Positions 23,808-32,412 of a DNA stretch of 34,591 bases are shown here, piece after piece. This DNA comes from JBOFMT01 sp051658525. Its GTDB lineage: Bacteria > Bacillota_I > Bacilli_A > Erysipelotrichales > Erysipelotrichaceae. Location: positions 1-34,591 of the forward strand of contig JBOFMT010000108.1 of the NCBI GenBank assembly GCA_051658525.1. Direction: 5' to 3'. The number at the start of each line of letters is the position of its first letter. Position 1 is the first letter of the stretch. Below the pieces are notes generated by a model. That model searched no databases, was not told the origin of the DNA, and saw only the letters and a program-made list of their open reading frames with translations. The position numbers were made by a program, and so were the translations under genes.

Positions 23808-24800
23808 TTAGTTTCCTCCTTGACGCAATGGGCGAAGTAAAAAGGCACTCAAACCTAGTGAAATCGCAAGTCCACAAACACTAACACCCAAAAGGATTAC
23901 CACAGGACCTACTAACATGACTCCAGCAGCCAATAGTCCAACTAGAATTCCCAATGCTACAATACTACCAATGGTTGCAACCCAGAATGGAAGTACGATC
24001 AACCAGCCAATAAACTTGGCAAATAAACCAACAAGATACCCTAGTTCACTTGAAAAACTTCTTGGTGCTTTGCGATAAACAACACTTGGCTGAATCGGTG
24101 CAGTTGTTTCTTCTCTCATCGTTTCGTCTGTTTCACTCGTTTCCGCTGTTACATTCGTTTCCGCTGTTACTGGTGTTGTTAGATTTTGATCCATCACCGC
24201 TTCAACAATCTCAGTTTCACGCTTTTCTTGTTGTTTTGTTACCACTTGTTGACTTCTTTCTGCTTCCCATTGTGTTACTTTGGTTTTTAAGAAGCCTACG
24301 ACTACAAAACAAGCAATTCCGAAGTAAGCAATACTAACAACAAATTGGATAATGTTGTAGATGGTTCCATAGATTTGGTAAGGTAAAAAACGTAACGTTT
24401 CTAACAATAAGGATAGAATCATATTGATTCCTCCAAAGATGAGCAGCATCGCAAGCGCCATCAAGAATAACGTTACCAGCAATCGCACAATATCGCTAAG
24501 TTCACGTTTTACTACAAGATCAGCAAAGTTGGTAATCCCTGCAATTGCTGCATTAAATACATCTTCCAAGCTACGGTTGGCTTTTTTCGTATAATTCACA
24601 TCTACATGATAACTCTCTAAGATTTGATTACAAAGCTCATCAATATCTCCAAAATCAGCAATCGCTTCCGTTTCACTTTTACCCGCCTGTAGTTTCATCT
24701 CAATGTGATCAACATACTCATTGATGGTATCGTTACGCTCTTTTTCATTCAAGATTGCTAAACGTAGATGCAAGGCATCTTTAAATTGTTGTGTTGTCAT
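23808..24800 (-). CDS. HAAS/DUF1700 domain membrane protein
   Basis: 330 residues from the ATG at 24800, preceded by AAAAGGAGGAAAC. The ORF extends 16 codons further upstream into padR, but that start lacks a ribosome site. The N-terminal 80 residues are a HAAS (DUF1700) domain: FKDALHLRLAILNEKERNDT, YVDHIEMKLQAGKSETEAIADFGD. Several membrane segments follow (about 105-140, 150-175, and a long glycine-rich hydrophobic stretch near 245-320). Between them is a charged, Thr/Glu-rich cytoplasmic linker with a small tandem repeat. HAAS domains are typically encoded beside a PadR repressor and are thought to interact with it at the membrane; that link is inferred here from operon structure. Confidence 0.85.
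   Translation of the reverse strand: MTTQQFKDALHLRLAILNEKERNDTINEYVDHIEMKLQAGKSETEAIADFGDIDELCNQILESYHVDVNYTKKANRSLEDVFNAAIAGITNFADLVVKRELSDIVRLLVTLFLMALAMLLIFGGINMILSLLLETLRFLPYQIYGTIYNIIQFVVSIAYFGIACFVVVGFLKTKVTQWEAERSQQVVTKQQEKRETEIVEAVMDQNLTTPVTAETNVTAETSETDETMREETTAPIQPSVVYRKAPRSFSSELGYLVGLFAKFIGWLIVLPFWVATIGSIVALGILVGLLAAGVMLVGPVVILLGVSVCGLAISLGLSAFLLRPLRQGGN
24137..24170 (-). repeat. Short tandem repeat inside the HAAS gene linker
   Basis: A 16-base unit, TCGTTTCCGCTGTTAC on the plus strand, occurs at 24137-24152 and again at 24155-24170, an 18-base period. In the minus-strand gene it encodes two copies of VTAET in the charged linker. The period is a multiple of three, so slippage would change linker length without breaking the frame. 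Confidence 0.6.
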
Positions 24801-25116
24801 TTGTTTCCTCCTTTTGTATAAAGCGCGAGACTTTCTCACTAAACTCAAGCCATTCTGCTAGCAGTTGATCTTTATATCGTTCCCCATTGGGGCTCATTTT
24901 ATAATACTTTCTCGGTGGTCCTTCACTTGATTCCTGTAAATACGTATGTAAGTATTGATCATTGGTTAAACGTTTCAACAATGGATACATCGTCCCTTCG
25001 TTTACATCGATTACTTTACTTACCTCGCTTACTAGTTCATAACCGTATCGATCTTTTTCATTGATAATCAACAATACGACGAGTTCTAGTACACCTTTTT
25101 TAAATTGTACGCTCAT
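24781..25116 (-). CDS. PadR family transcriptional regulator
   Basis: 111-residue winged-helix repressor. Family motifs are FKKGVLELVVLLIINEKDRYGYELV, GTMYPLLKRLTNDQYLHTYLQESSEGPPRKYYKMSPNG and the C-terminal dimerisation helix. It belongs to the small PadR-s1 group that usually lacks an enzyme partner and pairs with HAAS proteins. The ATG at 25116 has CAGGAGGAA upstream. It overlaps the HAAS gene by 20 bases. Autoregulation is likely through the inverted repeat that surrounds its promoter. Confidence 0.93.
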   Translation of the reverse strand: MSVQFKKGVLELVVLLIINEKDRYGYELVSEVSKVIDVNEGTMYPLLKRLTNDQYLHTYLQESSEGPPRKYYKMSPNGERYKDQLLAEWLEFSEKVSRFIQKEETNDNTTI

Positions 25117-25139
25117 GAGATTCCTCCTGTATGACTACT

Positions 25140-25180
25140 ATATTATACAAGGTACTGTGTCTTGTCAACTACTTTGTATA
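25140..25180 (-). promoter_or_regulatory. PadR operon promoter within a PadR-like operator
   Basis: On the minus strand TTGACA (25163-25168), 17 bases and TAATAT (25140-25145) give a near-perfect SigA promoter. The arms TATACAAAGTA (25170-25180) and TACCTTGTATA (25144-25154) are inverted copies matching at 10 of 11 positions, separated by 15 bases. One arm lies just upstream of the -35 and the other on the spacer and -10, so a bound dimer pair would shut the promoter. Binding by the encoded PadR protein is inferred. Confidence 0.75.
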
Positions 25181-25190
25181 GAATTGTAAT

Positions 25191-25216
25191 AAAAAAAACC
25201 GAATTGCTTCGGTTTT
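25191..25216 (-). terminator. Intrinsic terminator of the aldo/keto reductase gene
   Basis: On the minus strand AAAACCGAA-GCAA-TTCGGTTTT (25195-25203 paired with 25208-25216) is followed by eight T (25191-25198). The upstream arm overlaps the reductase stop codon (25215-25217), so the stem begins inside the coding region. Confidence 0.88.
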
Positions 25217-26318
25217 AAATAGATTGTTTGATTATTTCTAACTCTTTTGGAATATTGATATGCTGTGGACAATGGCTAACACAAGCGTTACAGCCAACGC
25301 AACGATCGGCAAACCCTTGCATATCATAGTCCATCCCACTTCGCCACTGGTTAGAGCCTTCGTATTTTGCACGTTCGTTATACACTTTAAACGTTTTGGG
25401 TATTTCTACACCAAAGGGACATGGCATACAGTAGTTACATCCGGTACAAGGCACCTTAATACAAGCCTCTAGTTTTGCACGCACGGTATGAATTGCCGAG
25501 CGTTCTTCCGGTTGTAGGGGCTGGCTACTCGCTAGTGTAGCTATATTATCCTGCATATGTTCCATATTGCTCATTCCAGATAAAATACACAAGATTCCCT
25601 GGTGTTGCATTAACCACCGCAATGCAAAGCTAGCTTGACTACGCGATGGATCGTAAGCTGTAAATGCTTGTGCCAGATGGTCTGGAATATTTGCTAAGGT
25701 TCCCCCTTTGAGTGGCTCCATAATGATAACTGGAATTTTTTGACGTTCCAATTCCAAATACCCCTCTAATCCAGGTTCATGAACAATGTCCATATAGTTG
25801 AATTGAATTTGGACAAAGTCCCAAGCATTTAACCGTAACATTTCAGGAATCAGTGCAAAGCGCTCATGCATCGAAAACCCAAAATATCGGATTTTTCCTT
25901 CTGCTTTCATGCGATTTCCCCATGCGATTACTTCAAATTGTTTTACTTTTTCTAGCTTTTTAAAGTCCATAGCGTGCAAAAGTAGAAAGTCTAGGTAATC
26001 CGTCTCCAATCGTTCTAACATCGTAGCGAATAGACGATCACAATCCCCTTCCGCTTCCAACATCCATACGGGCAATTTATCAGCAATCATCACGCGTTCT
26101 CTACCAAGCTCTTTGATGGCTTTGGCAAATGCTCCCTCACTTTTTTGATTGTGATATACATAAGCGGTATCAAAATAATTGACTCCAGCGTCTACTGCTA
26201 GTTTCACCATTTGATTGACTTGCTCTTGATCAATTTCCCCTTGTTTCATCGGCAGTCGCATCAAACCAAATCCCAATAAACTCACTTGGGTACCATCCTT
26301 CATCACTCGATATTGCAT
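25215..26318 (-). CDS. Aldo/keto reductase with C-terminal 4Fe-4S domain
   Basis: 367-residue NAD(P)H-dependent oxidoreductase. The TIM-barrel part (1-280) keeps the AKR tetrad: Asp50 and Tyr55 in FDTAYVYHNQKSE, Lys81 in MIADK, and His115 in LLLHAMD. The C-terminal extension carries cysteines 291, 294, 297 and 300 (CTGCNYCMPCP) and a ferredoxin-like C340-x2-C343-x2-C346-x3-C350-P. This layout is that of the COG1453 type of ferredoxin-linked reductases common in anaerobes. The substrate is unknown. The gene is a single unit with its own promoter and terminator, divergent from addB. Confidence 0.92.
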   Translation of the reverse strand: MQYRVMKDGTQVSLLGFGLMRLPMKQGEIDQEQVNQMVKLAVDAGVNYFDTAYVYHNQKSEGAFAKAIKELGRERVMIADKLPVWMLEAEGDCDRLFATMLERLETDYLDFLLLHAMDFKKLEKVKQFEVIAWGNRMKAEGKIRYFGFSMHERFALIPEMLRLNAWDFVQIQFNYMDIVHEPGLEGYLELERQKIPVIIMEPLKGGTLANIPDHLAQAFTAYDPSRSQASFALRWLMQHQGILCILSGMSNMEHMQDNIATLASSQPLQPEERSAIHTVRAKLEACIKVPCTGCNYCMPCPFGVEIPKTFKVYNERAKYEGSNQWRSGMDYDMQGFADRCVGCNACVSHCPQHINIPKELEIIKQSI

Positions 26319-26345
26319 CCCTTATCCCCACTTTCCTTTTTTTTC

Positions 26346-26374
26346 ATCTTATTTGTTTTTGAAGTGATTGTCAA
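26346..26374 (-). promoter_or_regulatory. SigA-type promoter of the aldo/keto reductase gene
   Basis: On the minus strand TTGACA (26369-26374), a 17-base spacer and TAAGAT (26346-26351) lie about 28 bases upstream of the ATG. The -35 matches consensus fully and the -10 at four of six positions. Confidence 0.7.
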
Positions 26375-26381
26375 ATAGAGC

Positions 26382-26396
26382 TGTGAAGTTTTCACA
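26382..26396. promoter_or_regulatory. Palindrome TGTGAA-N3-TTCACA between divergent promoters
   Basis: A perfect 6-bp inverted repeat with three-base spacer sits eight bases upstream of the reductase -35 box and 31 bases upstream of the addB -10. The half-sites resemble those of Rex (TTGTGAA-N4-TTCACAA) and CRP/FNR proteins (TGTGA-N6-TCACA), but the spacing is one base short of both consensus forms. It is a candidate operator, most plausibly for the redox enzyme. Confidence 0.4.
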
Positions 26397-26426
26397 TTCA
26401 ACCATCAAGAGTGCGTGAAACCTTGT

Positions 26427-26432
26427 TATAAT
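26427..26432 (+). promoter_or_regulatory. Extended -10 promoter of addB-addA
   Basis: TATAAT at 26427-26432 is preceded by TGT (26424-26426), an extended -10 element. No good -35 box is found at the normal distance. The addB ATG is 23 bases downstream. Confidence 0.6.
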
Positions 26433-26455
26433 AGAGATAAAGAAAAGGAGACTTT

Positions 26456-29116
26456 ATGAAACTTGAATCTATATCCTCTGGCATTATCATTGCGGATGCC
26501 TCACTTCATGCAAGCTTACGAGAACAATTGCTCGCTCATCGCGATGAGGTTTGTGATATTCAATTACTCGATTTGCATTCCTACCTTTCTACGTTTTACA
26601 GCGCAACACAAATAAGTTCAAATGAACGCATTTTTCAGTGTTATCAAGTATTAAAGGCACAACAACACCGCTTTCCTTATTTTGAAAAAACCATGTTAGA
26701 CCATGCTTTTCTTACGCAAGTATTGGCATTCATCGATGACATGATTTTTTATGATATCCAATGTACGGATCTTCCTAGTGGACACATCTTTCAAATCGAA
26801 CTCAAAGAGATTGTAACATTACTGCTTTCGATTCCATCTCCTCTCTACCAGCTAAAGCAAGCGATGCAACAAGCTAGCAAGCAAAACCACGCTGATATCT
26901 ACATCCTACCTGCTTACTTCAGCCCACAAAACAAGGACTTGGTATCCCTATTGTTAACGCATGGAGCCACAATGATAGAAGTACCAAACTATCGTGCAGA
27001 AGGTACCTTAGAAAGTTATGTTAACGTTTCACAAGAAATCGAAGCCCTAGCACAAACGTGCTATGACACAAACGAGCGTATTGTGATATCGGCACCCAAT
27101 AGTGACTATAAATTATTGATGGAACAATGTTTTAATCGCTATGGACTTGATTTCGCCTTTACCAAACTTGCACTACCTTCCAAATTTACCCAATACTTTA
27201 GTTTGCTGTTAGCCTATGGCTTTACTCATGATCCCGCACTGGAATTGGAAATTGTAAAATTGAACCCGTTCTTAGTTCCACACAACGCAAGTTTACTCGA
27301 CTTTATGGAGAACTTTCAATGCACGCTTGACGATGACTTTTCTTATGTAACTAGTATTAATTTTGCTGCTCCCTATTTCTCCAATCGCGATGCGTCTGCT
27401 ACGCTAGCATTGTATGAAAGAGCAGCGAAGGCAAAGACTTGCTTGGTTTCAGCTCTTGATACAATCAAAGCGGCGACACAACCAAAAGACTTATTCAATG
27501 TGGTGAATGCTCTCATTTTAGAAGCTCACTACAACATGAGTCGCGACCAACAACAAACACTACGAAAGATTCAACGCTTACTCATTGAAGTAGCAGAATA
27601 CGTAGATCAAGATTCCTACCCGTTGTTGCTTGCCATGCTTGCAGAGATCACACAAGATACTCCCCAACAAAAAAATGCACGGATTTTGATTAAAGAATAT
27701 CATGAAATGATTCTTGGATATGATACCCACTTTGTTGTAGGAACCACACAAAACAACTATCCTGGATTCCCACTAAAAAAAGGGATCTTCGATGAAGATT
27801 ACTATCGTGAAATCACATACCCTAGCATGTCGAAACGTTTTGAATTGCACATGGAACAATTGAGCTTTGGACTTTGCCTCTATCCAAACCGCAAGTATTC
27901 GTTTCCACTGTCTACCTTTGACGGAAAATCTCTAGAATGCGCTTTGGAAATGGAACGACTTAAATCAAATCAAACCATTGAGACTAAACTTCCACAACGT
28001 GGTTTCATCCCTACAGCAAAACTCTTACATATTGACCCTGCATTAGCGCGCACCCTCTATCTAAACGACAATCAAATATCAGGATCGATCTCATCGATTG
28101 AATTGTTTGCTCATTGTCCTCTTGCTTATTTTTTACGATATGGATTACGTTTACGTGAACCGATTCAAACAGCATTTAAAAGCAATACAATTGGTAGTTT
28201 AATCCATAATGTTTTTGAGCATATTGTCTCCCAATATGGAAGTGAATATCCGCAAATTGAAACCACGCATTTAGAAACAATCATTGAAGAAGAAATTCAA
28301 AAACTGCGTTTGGTTTATCCAAAAAAAGATTTAGAATTTAAGTTGTTATCGAAGCGCATTGTTACCTTATTCCAAAAAAACTTAGCTGCGTTGGCACCGT
28401 TTGAAGCCCAAACACAATTACAGCCAACCTACTTGGAATATGATATCGATCACACCTTCACCTTAGGTGATGGTGTAACGCTATCGTTCCGTGGCATTGT
28501 CGATCGCATCAATGCCAATGCCGACCGCTTTACAATTATCGATTACAAAAGTTCGGCACAACGAATTCAATTAGATAAATTCGCTTCTGGTGCGCAGTTG
28601 CAATTGATCACATACGCTAGTATTGTTTCTTCACTTCTAGATAAAGGTTGTGTTGGTGCTTTTTACTACAACTTCAAACCAAAACGCGTTGCTATGGATG
28701 CCTTTAAACTTGGAAGAAGAGATAAAGAACTCCATGATTTATTTCAAGATTCCATCCGTTTGGACGCCTTACGAAAAGCAAATGTCTTTGAAGGCGCAGC
28801 GTTTAAAGATGAACTATCCCTATTAGAACAAGATGAGACCTTCCATAAAAATACTGGTAAGGGAGAATTTAAAAAAGTCTACGATTTAAATTATCTGACC
28901 GCTTGCTTACATGAGTTATACCATACCCTGGTGACATCATTATTACAAGGTGATATCCAAGCACGCACCAACGATGGAAAATGTGGGTATTGTAGCTATC
29001 AAAGCATTTGTCGTTTGAATATCAAGGATACGATGAAGTTACCACAACGTTTGGAATTAGACCCAGCACAACTCTACTTAAAAGGAGGTAAAGTAAAAGA
29101 TGCCGACATGGAATAA
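26456..29116 (+). CDS. addB: ATP-dependent helicase/deoxyribonuclease subunit AddB
   Basis: 886-residue subunit of the AddAB double-strand-break resection enzyme, shorter than Bacillus AddB (about 1,160). The N-terminus lacks the GxxGxGKS Walker A loop of Bacillus AddB, as in RexB proteins. The C-terminal RecB-family nuclease is intact: RGIVDRINANADRFTIIDYKSS. The four iron-sulfur cysteines are present: Cys554 (AHCPLAYFLRYG), and Cys843, Cys846 and Cys852 (CGYCSYQSIC). The ATG at 26456 follows AAAAGGAG. The 3' end overlaps addA by 17 bases. Confidence 0.9.
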   Translation: MKLESISSGIIIADASLHASLREQLLAHRDEVCDIQLLDLHSYLSTFYSATQISSNERIFQCYQVLKAQQHRFPYFEKTMLDHAFLTQVLAFIDDMIFYDIQCTDLPSGHIFQIELKEIVTLLLSIPSPLYQLKQAMQQASKQNHADIYILPAYFSPQNKDLVSLLLTHGATMIEVPNYRAEGTLESYVNVSQEIEALAQTCYDTNERIVISAPNSDYKLLMEQCFNRYGLDFAFTKLALPSKFTQYFSLLLAYGFTHDPALELEIVKLNPFLVPHNASLLDFMENFQCTLDDDFSYVTSINFAAPYFSNRDASATLALYERAAKAKTCLVSALDTIKAATQPKDLFNVVNALILEAHYNMSRDQQQTLRKIQRLLIEVAEYVDQDSYPLLLAMLAEITQDTPQQKNARILIKEYHEMILGYDTHFVVGTTQNNYPGFPLKKGIFDEDYYREITYPSMSKRFELHMEQLSFGLCLYPNRKYSFPLSTFDGKSLECALEMERLKSNQTIETKLPQRGFIPTAKLLHIDPALARTLYLNDNQISGSISSIELFAHCPLAYFLRYGLRLREPIQTAFKSNTIGSLIHNVFEHIVSQYGSEYPQIETTHLETIIEEEIQKLRLVYPKKDLEFKLLSKRIVTLFQKNLAALAPFEAQTQLQPTYLEYDIDHTFTLGDGVTLSFRGIVDRINANADRFTIIDYKSSAQRIQLDKFASGAQLQLITYASIVSSLLDKGCVGAFYYNFKPKRVAMDAFKLGRRDKELHDLFQDSIRLDALRKANVFEGAAFKDELSLLEQDETFHKNTGKGEFKKVYDLNYLTACLHELYHTLVTSLLQGDIQARTNDGKCGYCSYQSICRLNIKDTMKLPQRLELDPAQLYLKGGKVKDADME

Positions 29117-32100
29117 CGAACAAAAAAAGGCAATCGATACGACGAATAAAAATGTATTGGTATCGGCGTCAGCCGGTGCAGGAAAAACAACGGTATTGAT
29201 TGCACGACTCGTTCGCATTGTAGTAGATGAAGGAATTGGGATTGATCGAATTCTAGCAATGACCTTCACCGAAGCTGCCGCAAACGAAATGAAAAAAAGA
29301 CTCAACGATGCTTTAAGCGAACAAGCACGAGAATGTAGTGATCCTGTCCTAAGCCTAAGACTGAAAGAACAACTATCACTCTTACAAAAAGCGAATATTT
29401 CTACCATTCACTCCTTTTGTCTTTCGATTCTTCAAAACTATTATTATATCATTTCACTCTCTCCTCAACGCGTGAGTAATATTCTTGATAATGCCACTAC
29501 GGCTTTATATCAAAATCAAGCGATGGATCAAGTCATGCAACGTGCACTAGCAACACAGGATGCAACCTTTATCAAACTACAATCAATGTTTGATACCATG
29601 CCTGGAAATTGTACCAATTTAGAAGCTAGTATTCGCTCACTTGCAGATCTTGCAAGTACGAAACCAGATCCAGAAGCATGGTTACAAAGCTTGTTAGTAC
29701 CGTATGAGAATCCACAACATATTCATGATTTACCAGCTGATTTAGTCGCAATGTTTACGTCCTATTTACAATATAAAGTCGTACCGCTTCAACAAGCTCT
29801 AAAGGCTATCGAACTGTATTTATTTCAAACCTATCCAGAAAAAGAAGACTATGTAGTTCCTGTACAACGAAAACTTACCTTACTGGAAAGTATCACCTTT
29901 GATGCAAGCTTCGACTATGAACAAATGGTTCGGGTGTGTAAAGCAGCAAGTCAGATTTACTTAAAAAGCAAACCAAGAGGAAGTGGAAACGAATACCCTG
30001 ATCTTGCGAAACAAATTCATAAGTACGAAGATGAGTTGCTTGCAATGAGTTTCTCTGAACAGAAATATTTGGATGATTATCGTGCCCTTGCCCCACTCGT
30101 GACGCGACTTGTCGCAATGACCAGTGAGTATCGCGCTAGCTATCACGCAATCAAAGTTGAGGTAGGAGCCATCGATTTCTCAGATATGGAGCACTATGCC
30201 CTTGAAATCTTACGAGCTAACAACGGTTTGATTGGCTCTCTCTACCGTGAGCAGTTTTATGAAATCATGGTGGATGAATTCCAAGATAGCAATGATGTTC
30301 AAGATGCTTTGGTATCGCTCATCAAAAAAGATAACAATGTCTTCCGTGTAGGAGATATCAAACAAAGTATTTATGGCTTTCGCTATGCGAAACCAGATTT
30401 GATGCGTGGTTTGATTCAAAATGCAGGAGCTAATGATGAAGTCATCTATCTCGCGAACAACTATCGTTCCAAATCTACCATCATTGATTTTAATAATTAT
30501 TTGTTCACTAATTTGATGAACTTGCCGGAATTTGCATCATCCTATGATGAGAATGATGCGGTAAAAAGTGGTATCCCTGCTCAGGACATTGGTGGAACAC
30601 CTATCGCCTTTCATGCATTGAATAAAAAAGCCATTGACCCAGATAACGCTCGTAACAGTGATGAATTCAAAGCAGATTACATCGTAAATGAAATCATTCG
30701 AAAAAAACTGGCAAACCCAAAGGCGAAGTGGAAAGATTTTGTTGTTTTGGTAAGAACAAATGGAAAAAAAGAAACCTTACGAAAACAATTTGAACGCTAC
30801 CAAGTTCCTTGTTTTGTCGATGTGAAAACTGGATTTTTCCAATCAAGTGCCGTTCAACTAACACTTTCCTTATTGCGTTTGTTGGATAATCCTTACGATG
30901 AAATTGCTCTGGTTGCTGTTTGCAACTCACCGCTTTGTGAAGAAGGACTTGATACCTTAGCCAAATTACGAGTGAGCCAACCTGGTTCTTTTTACCAAGC
31001 ACTACTAGAACAAAATCATCCTTTAATCGATTTTATTGCTAATTTACAAGCGAACATGCATCAGCTCGCTTTGCATGAAATTATCAATCAGTTGTTTGAG
31101 TATCATGATTTTTATCACTTACATACCAATGATCAAGAAAAAACCAACTTGGACTTATTGTTTCAAAAAGCAACCCAGTTTGAACAAAACGCTAGTGGTG
31201 TTTCGAACTTTTTACGATTCGTTCATGAAATCAAAGATGAGAAAACAGCAGAAGCAATTCCGATTGGGTTTGATGCTGATGTTGTTAGGGTAATGAGTAT
31301 TCACCAATCCAAAGGTTTGCAATTTCCTTGTGTGTATTTGTGGTCGACTTCCAATATGAAAGCCGTAGAATTCAACGAACTGTTAATCCTAGATGATCAA
31401 CTAGGGCTCGGGTTAAAGCATTTTGATGTAGATAAGCAATGCATTACGACTACCTTATCTCGACTAGCAATCGAATTTAAGAAAAACAAAGAGGAATTGG
31501 AAGAGGAAATGCGAATTCTGTATGTCGCAACAACACGTGCACAAAATGAAATGCATATCGTTGATAATTTAGAAGACTTTACCCCGTTTGATCGTCCATT
31601 GAGTATGGCGAGTATCTTTGCAAGAAAAGGCTACTCCTCTTGGATCTTGGGTGCTTTTCACGTGATTCAACCAAACTTATTCACGCGTCATAGTATCGAT
31701 GTTGCTTGGCATACACATCAACCAATGCAAGCACAAACGCAAACAAAACCATTCGCAATTGAAAAACAAGCTATTCCAAGTTTATCCTTTGCAACACCTA
31801 CCAATGAAAAACTAACACCGTTGAATCCCGTATTAAACTTTGAGAAGACCAATTATGGATATGAGATTGGTAACGCGATGCACCGGATGGTCGAGCATTT
31901 ACCCTTTGCCCCATGGACCCTAGAACAAATCAACGCTTGTGCACAAAAGCTGCACTTTTCCATTCAACCAGCACAACAGGAACAATTGTTACAGCTTGGA
32001 CATCATCCATTTTTTATGGAACTGCAAAAACAAACGATTCGCCAAGAATATCATTTTATGGTGAAAACAGAACAACAAATCATTCATGGTGTCTTTGACT

Positions 32101-32297
32101 ATTTAGCACAAGGAGAGGATATTACGATTATTGACTTTAAGACGGATCGCAATTTAGAAGCAGAAGCAATGCAACGCTTGTATCGACCTCAGCTATTAAG
32201 CTATCATCAAGCTGCATCCGTATTGTTTCCTAACCATTTGATAAAGACCTATCTTTATAGTTTTTCTCTACAAACGTTTATTCCAATAGAGCTCTAG
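29100..32297 (+). CDS. addA: ATP-dependent helicase/nuclease subunit AddA
   Basis: 1065-residue UvrD-like helicase plus nuclease, the motor of AddAB. The Q motif is WNNEQKKAI and Walker A is ASAGAGKTT (23-31). Walker B is VDEFQDSND (Asp392, Glu393). Later helicase motifs include VGDIKQSIYGFRYA, VMSIHQSKGLQFPCVYLW and LYVATTRAQNEM. The C-terminal nuclease keeps Asp1000 (GVFDY), Asp1012 and Lys1014 (IIDFKTDR). The ATG at 29100 lies 11 bases after AAAGGAGG within the addB end. No terminator is visible after the stop. Confidence 0.96.
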   Translation: MPTWNNEQKKAIDTTNKNVLVSASAGAGKTTVLIARLVRIVVDEGIGIDRILAMTFTEAAANEMKKRLNDALSEQARECSDPVLSLRLKEQLSLLQKANISTIHSFCLSILQNYYYIISLSPQRVSNILDNATTALYQNQAMDQVMQRALATQDATFIKLQSMFDTMPGNCTNLEASIRSLADLASTKPDPEAWLQSLLVPYENPQHIHDLPADLVAMFTSYLQYKVVPLQQALKAIELYLFQTYPEKEDYVVPVQRKLTLLESITFDASFDYEQMVRVCKAASQIYLKSKPRGSGNEYPDLAKQIHKYEDELLAMSFSEQKYLDDYRALAPLVTRLVAMTSEYRASYHAIKVEVGAIDFSDMEHYALEILRANNGLIGSLYREQFYEIMVDEFQDSNDVQDALVSLIKKDNNVFRVGDIKQSIYGFRYAKPDLMRGLIQNAGANDEVIYLANNYRSKSTIIDFNNYLFTNLMNLPEFASSYDENDAVKSGIPAQDIGGTPIAFHALNKKAIDPDNARNSDEFKADYIVNEIIRKKLANPKAKWKDFVVLVRTNGKKETLRKQFERYQVPCFVDVKTGFFQSSAVQLTLSLLRLLDNPYDEIALVAVCNSPLCEEGLDTLAKLRVSQPGSFYQALLEQNHPLIDFIANLQANMHQLALHEIINQLFEYHDFYHLHTNDQEKTNLDLLFQKATQFEQNASGVSNFLRFVHEIKDEKTAEAIPIGFDADVVRVMSIHQSKGLQFPCVYLWSTSNMKAVEFNELLILDDQLGLGLKHFDVDKQCITTTLSRLAIEFKKNKEELEEEMRILYVATTRAQNEMHIVDNLEDFTPFDRPLSMASIFARKGYSSWILGAFHVIQPNLFTRHSIDVAWHTHQPMQAQTQTKPFAIEKQAIPSLSFATPTNEKLTPLNPVLNFEKTNYGYEIGNAMHRMVEHLPFAPWTLEQINACAQKLHFSIQPAQQEQLLQLGHHPFFMELQKQTIRQEYHFMVKTEQQIIHGVFDYLAQGEDITIIDFKTDRNLEAEAMQRLYRPQLLSYHQAASVLFPNHLIKTYLYSFSLQTFIPIEL

Positions 32298-32335
32298 TTT
32301 AACGCTTATTGACAGTGTTCAAACACCATCGTAGA

Positions 32336-32364
32336 TTGAGGTTGTATCGCACATATGATACAAT
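32336..32364 (+). promoter_or_regulatory. Promoter of the femAB genes with overlapping inverted repeat
   Basis: TTGAGG (32336-32341), 17 bases and TACAAT (32359-32364) make a fair SigA promoter. The spacer and -10 are covered by a perfect inverted repeat, TTGTATC (32342-32348) and GATACAA (32357-32363), eight bases apart. A repressor bound there would block the promoter. Promoter and repeat are read directly; regulation is inferred. Confidence 0.55.
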
Positions 32365-32412
32365 GAAGGCAATGAAAAGGACATAAATAGCTGTGTTTTT
32401 AGGAGGTTGGTT

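Noticed and set aside
29078..29407. 109-residue minus-strand ORF opposite the start of addA
   Set aside because: It mirrors the conserved addA Walker A region, has no ribosome site, and has no recognisable family features.
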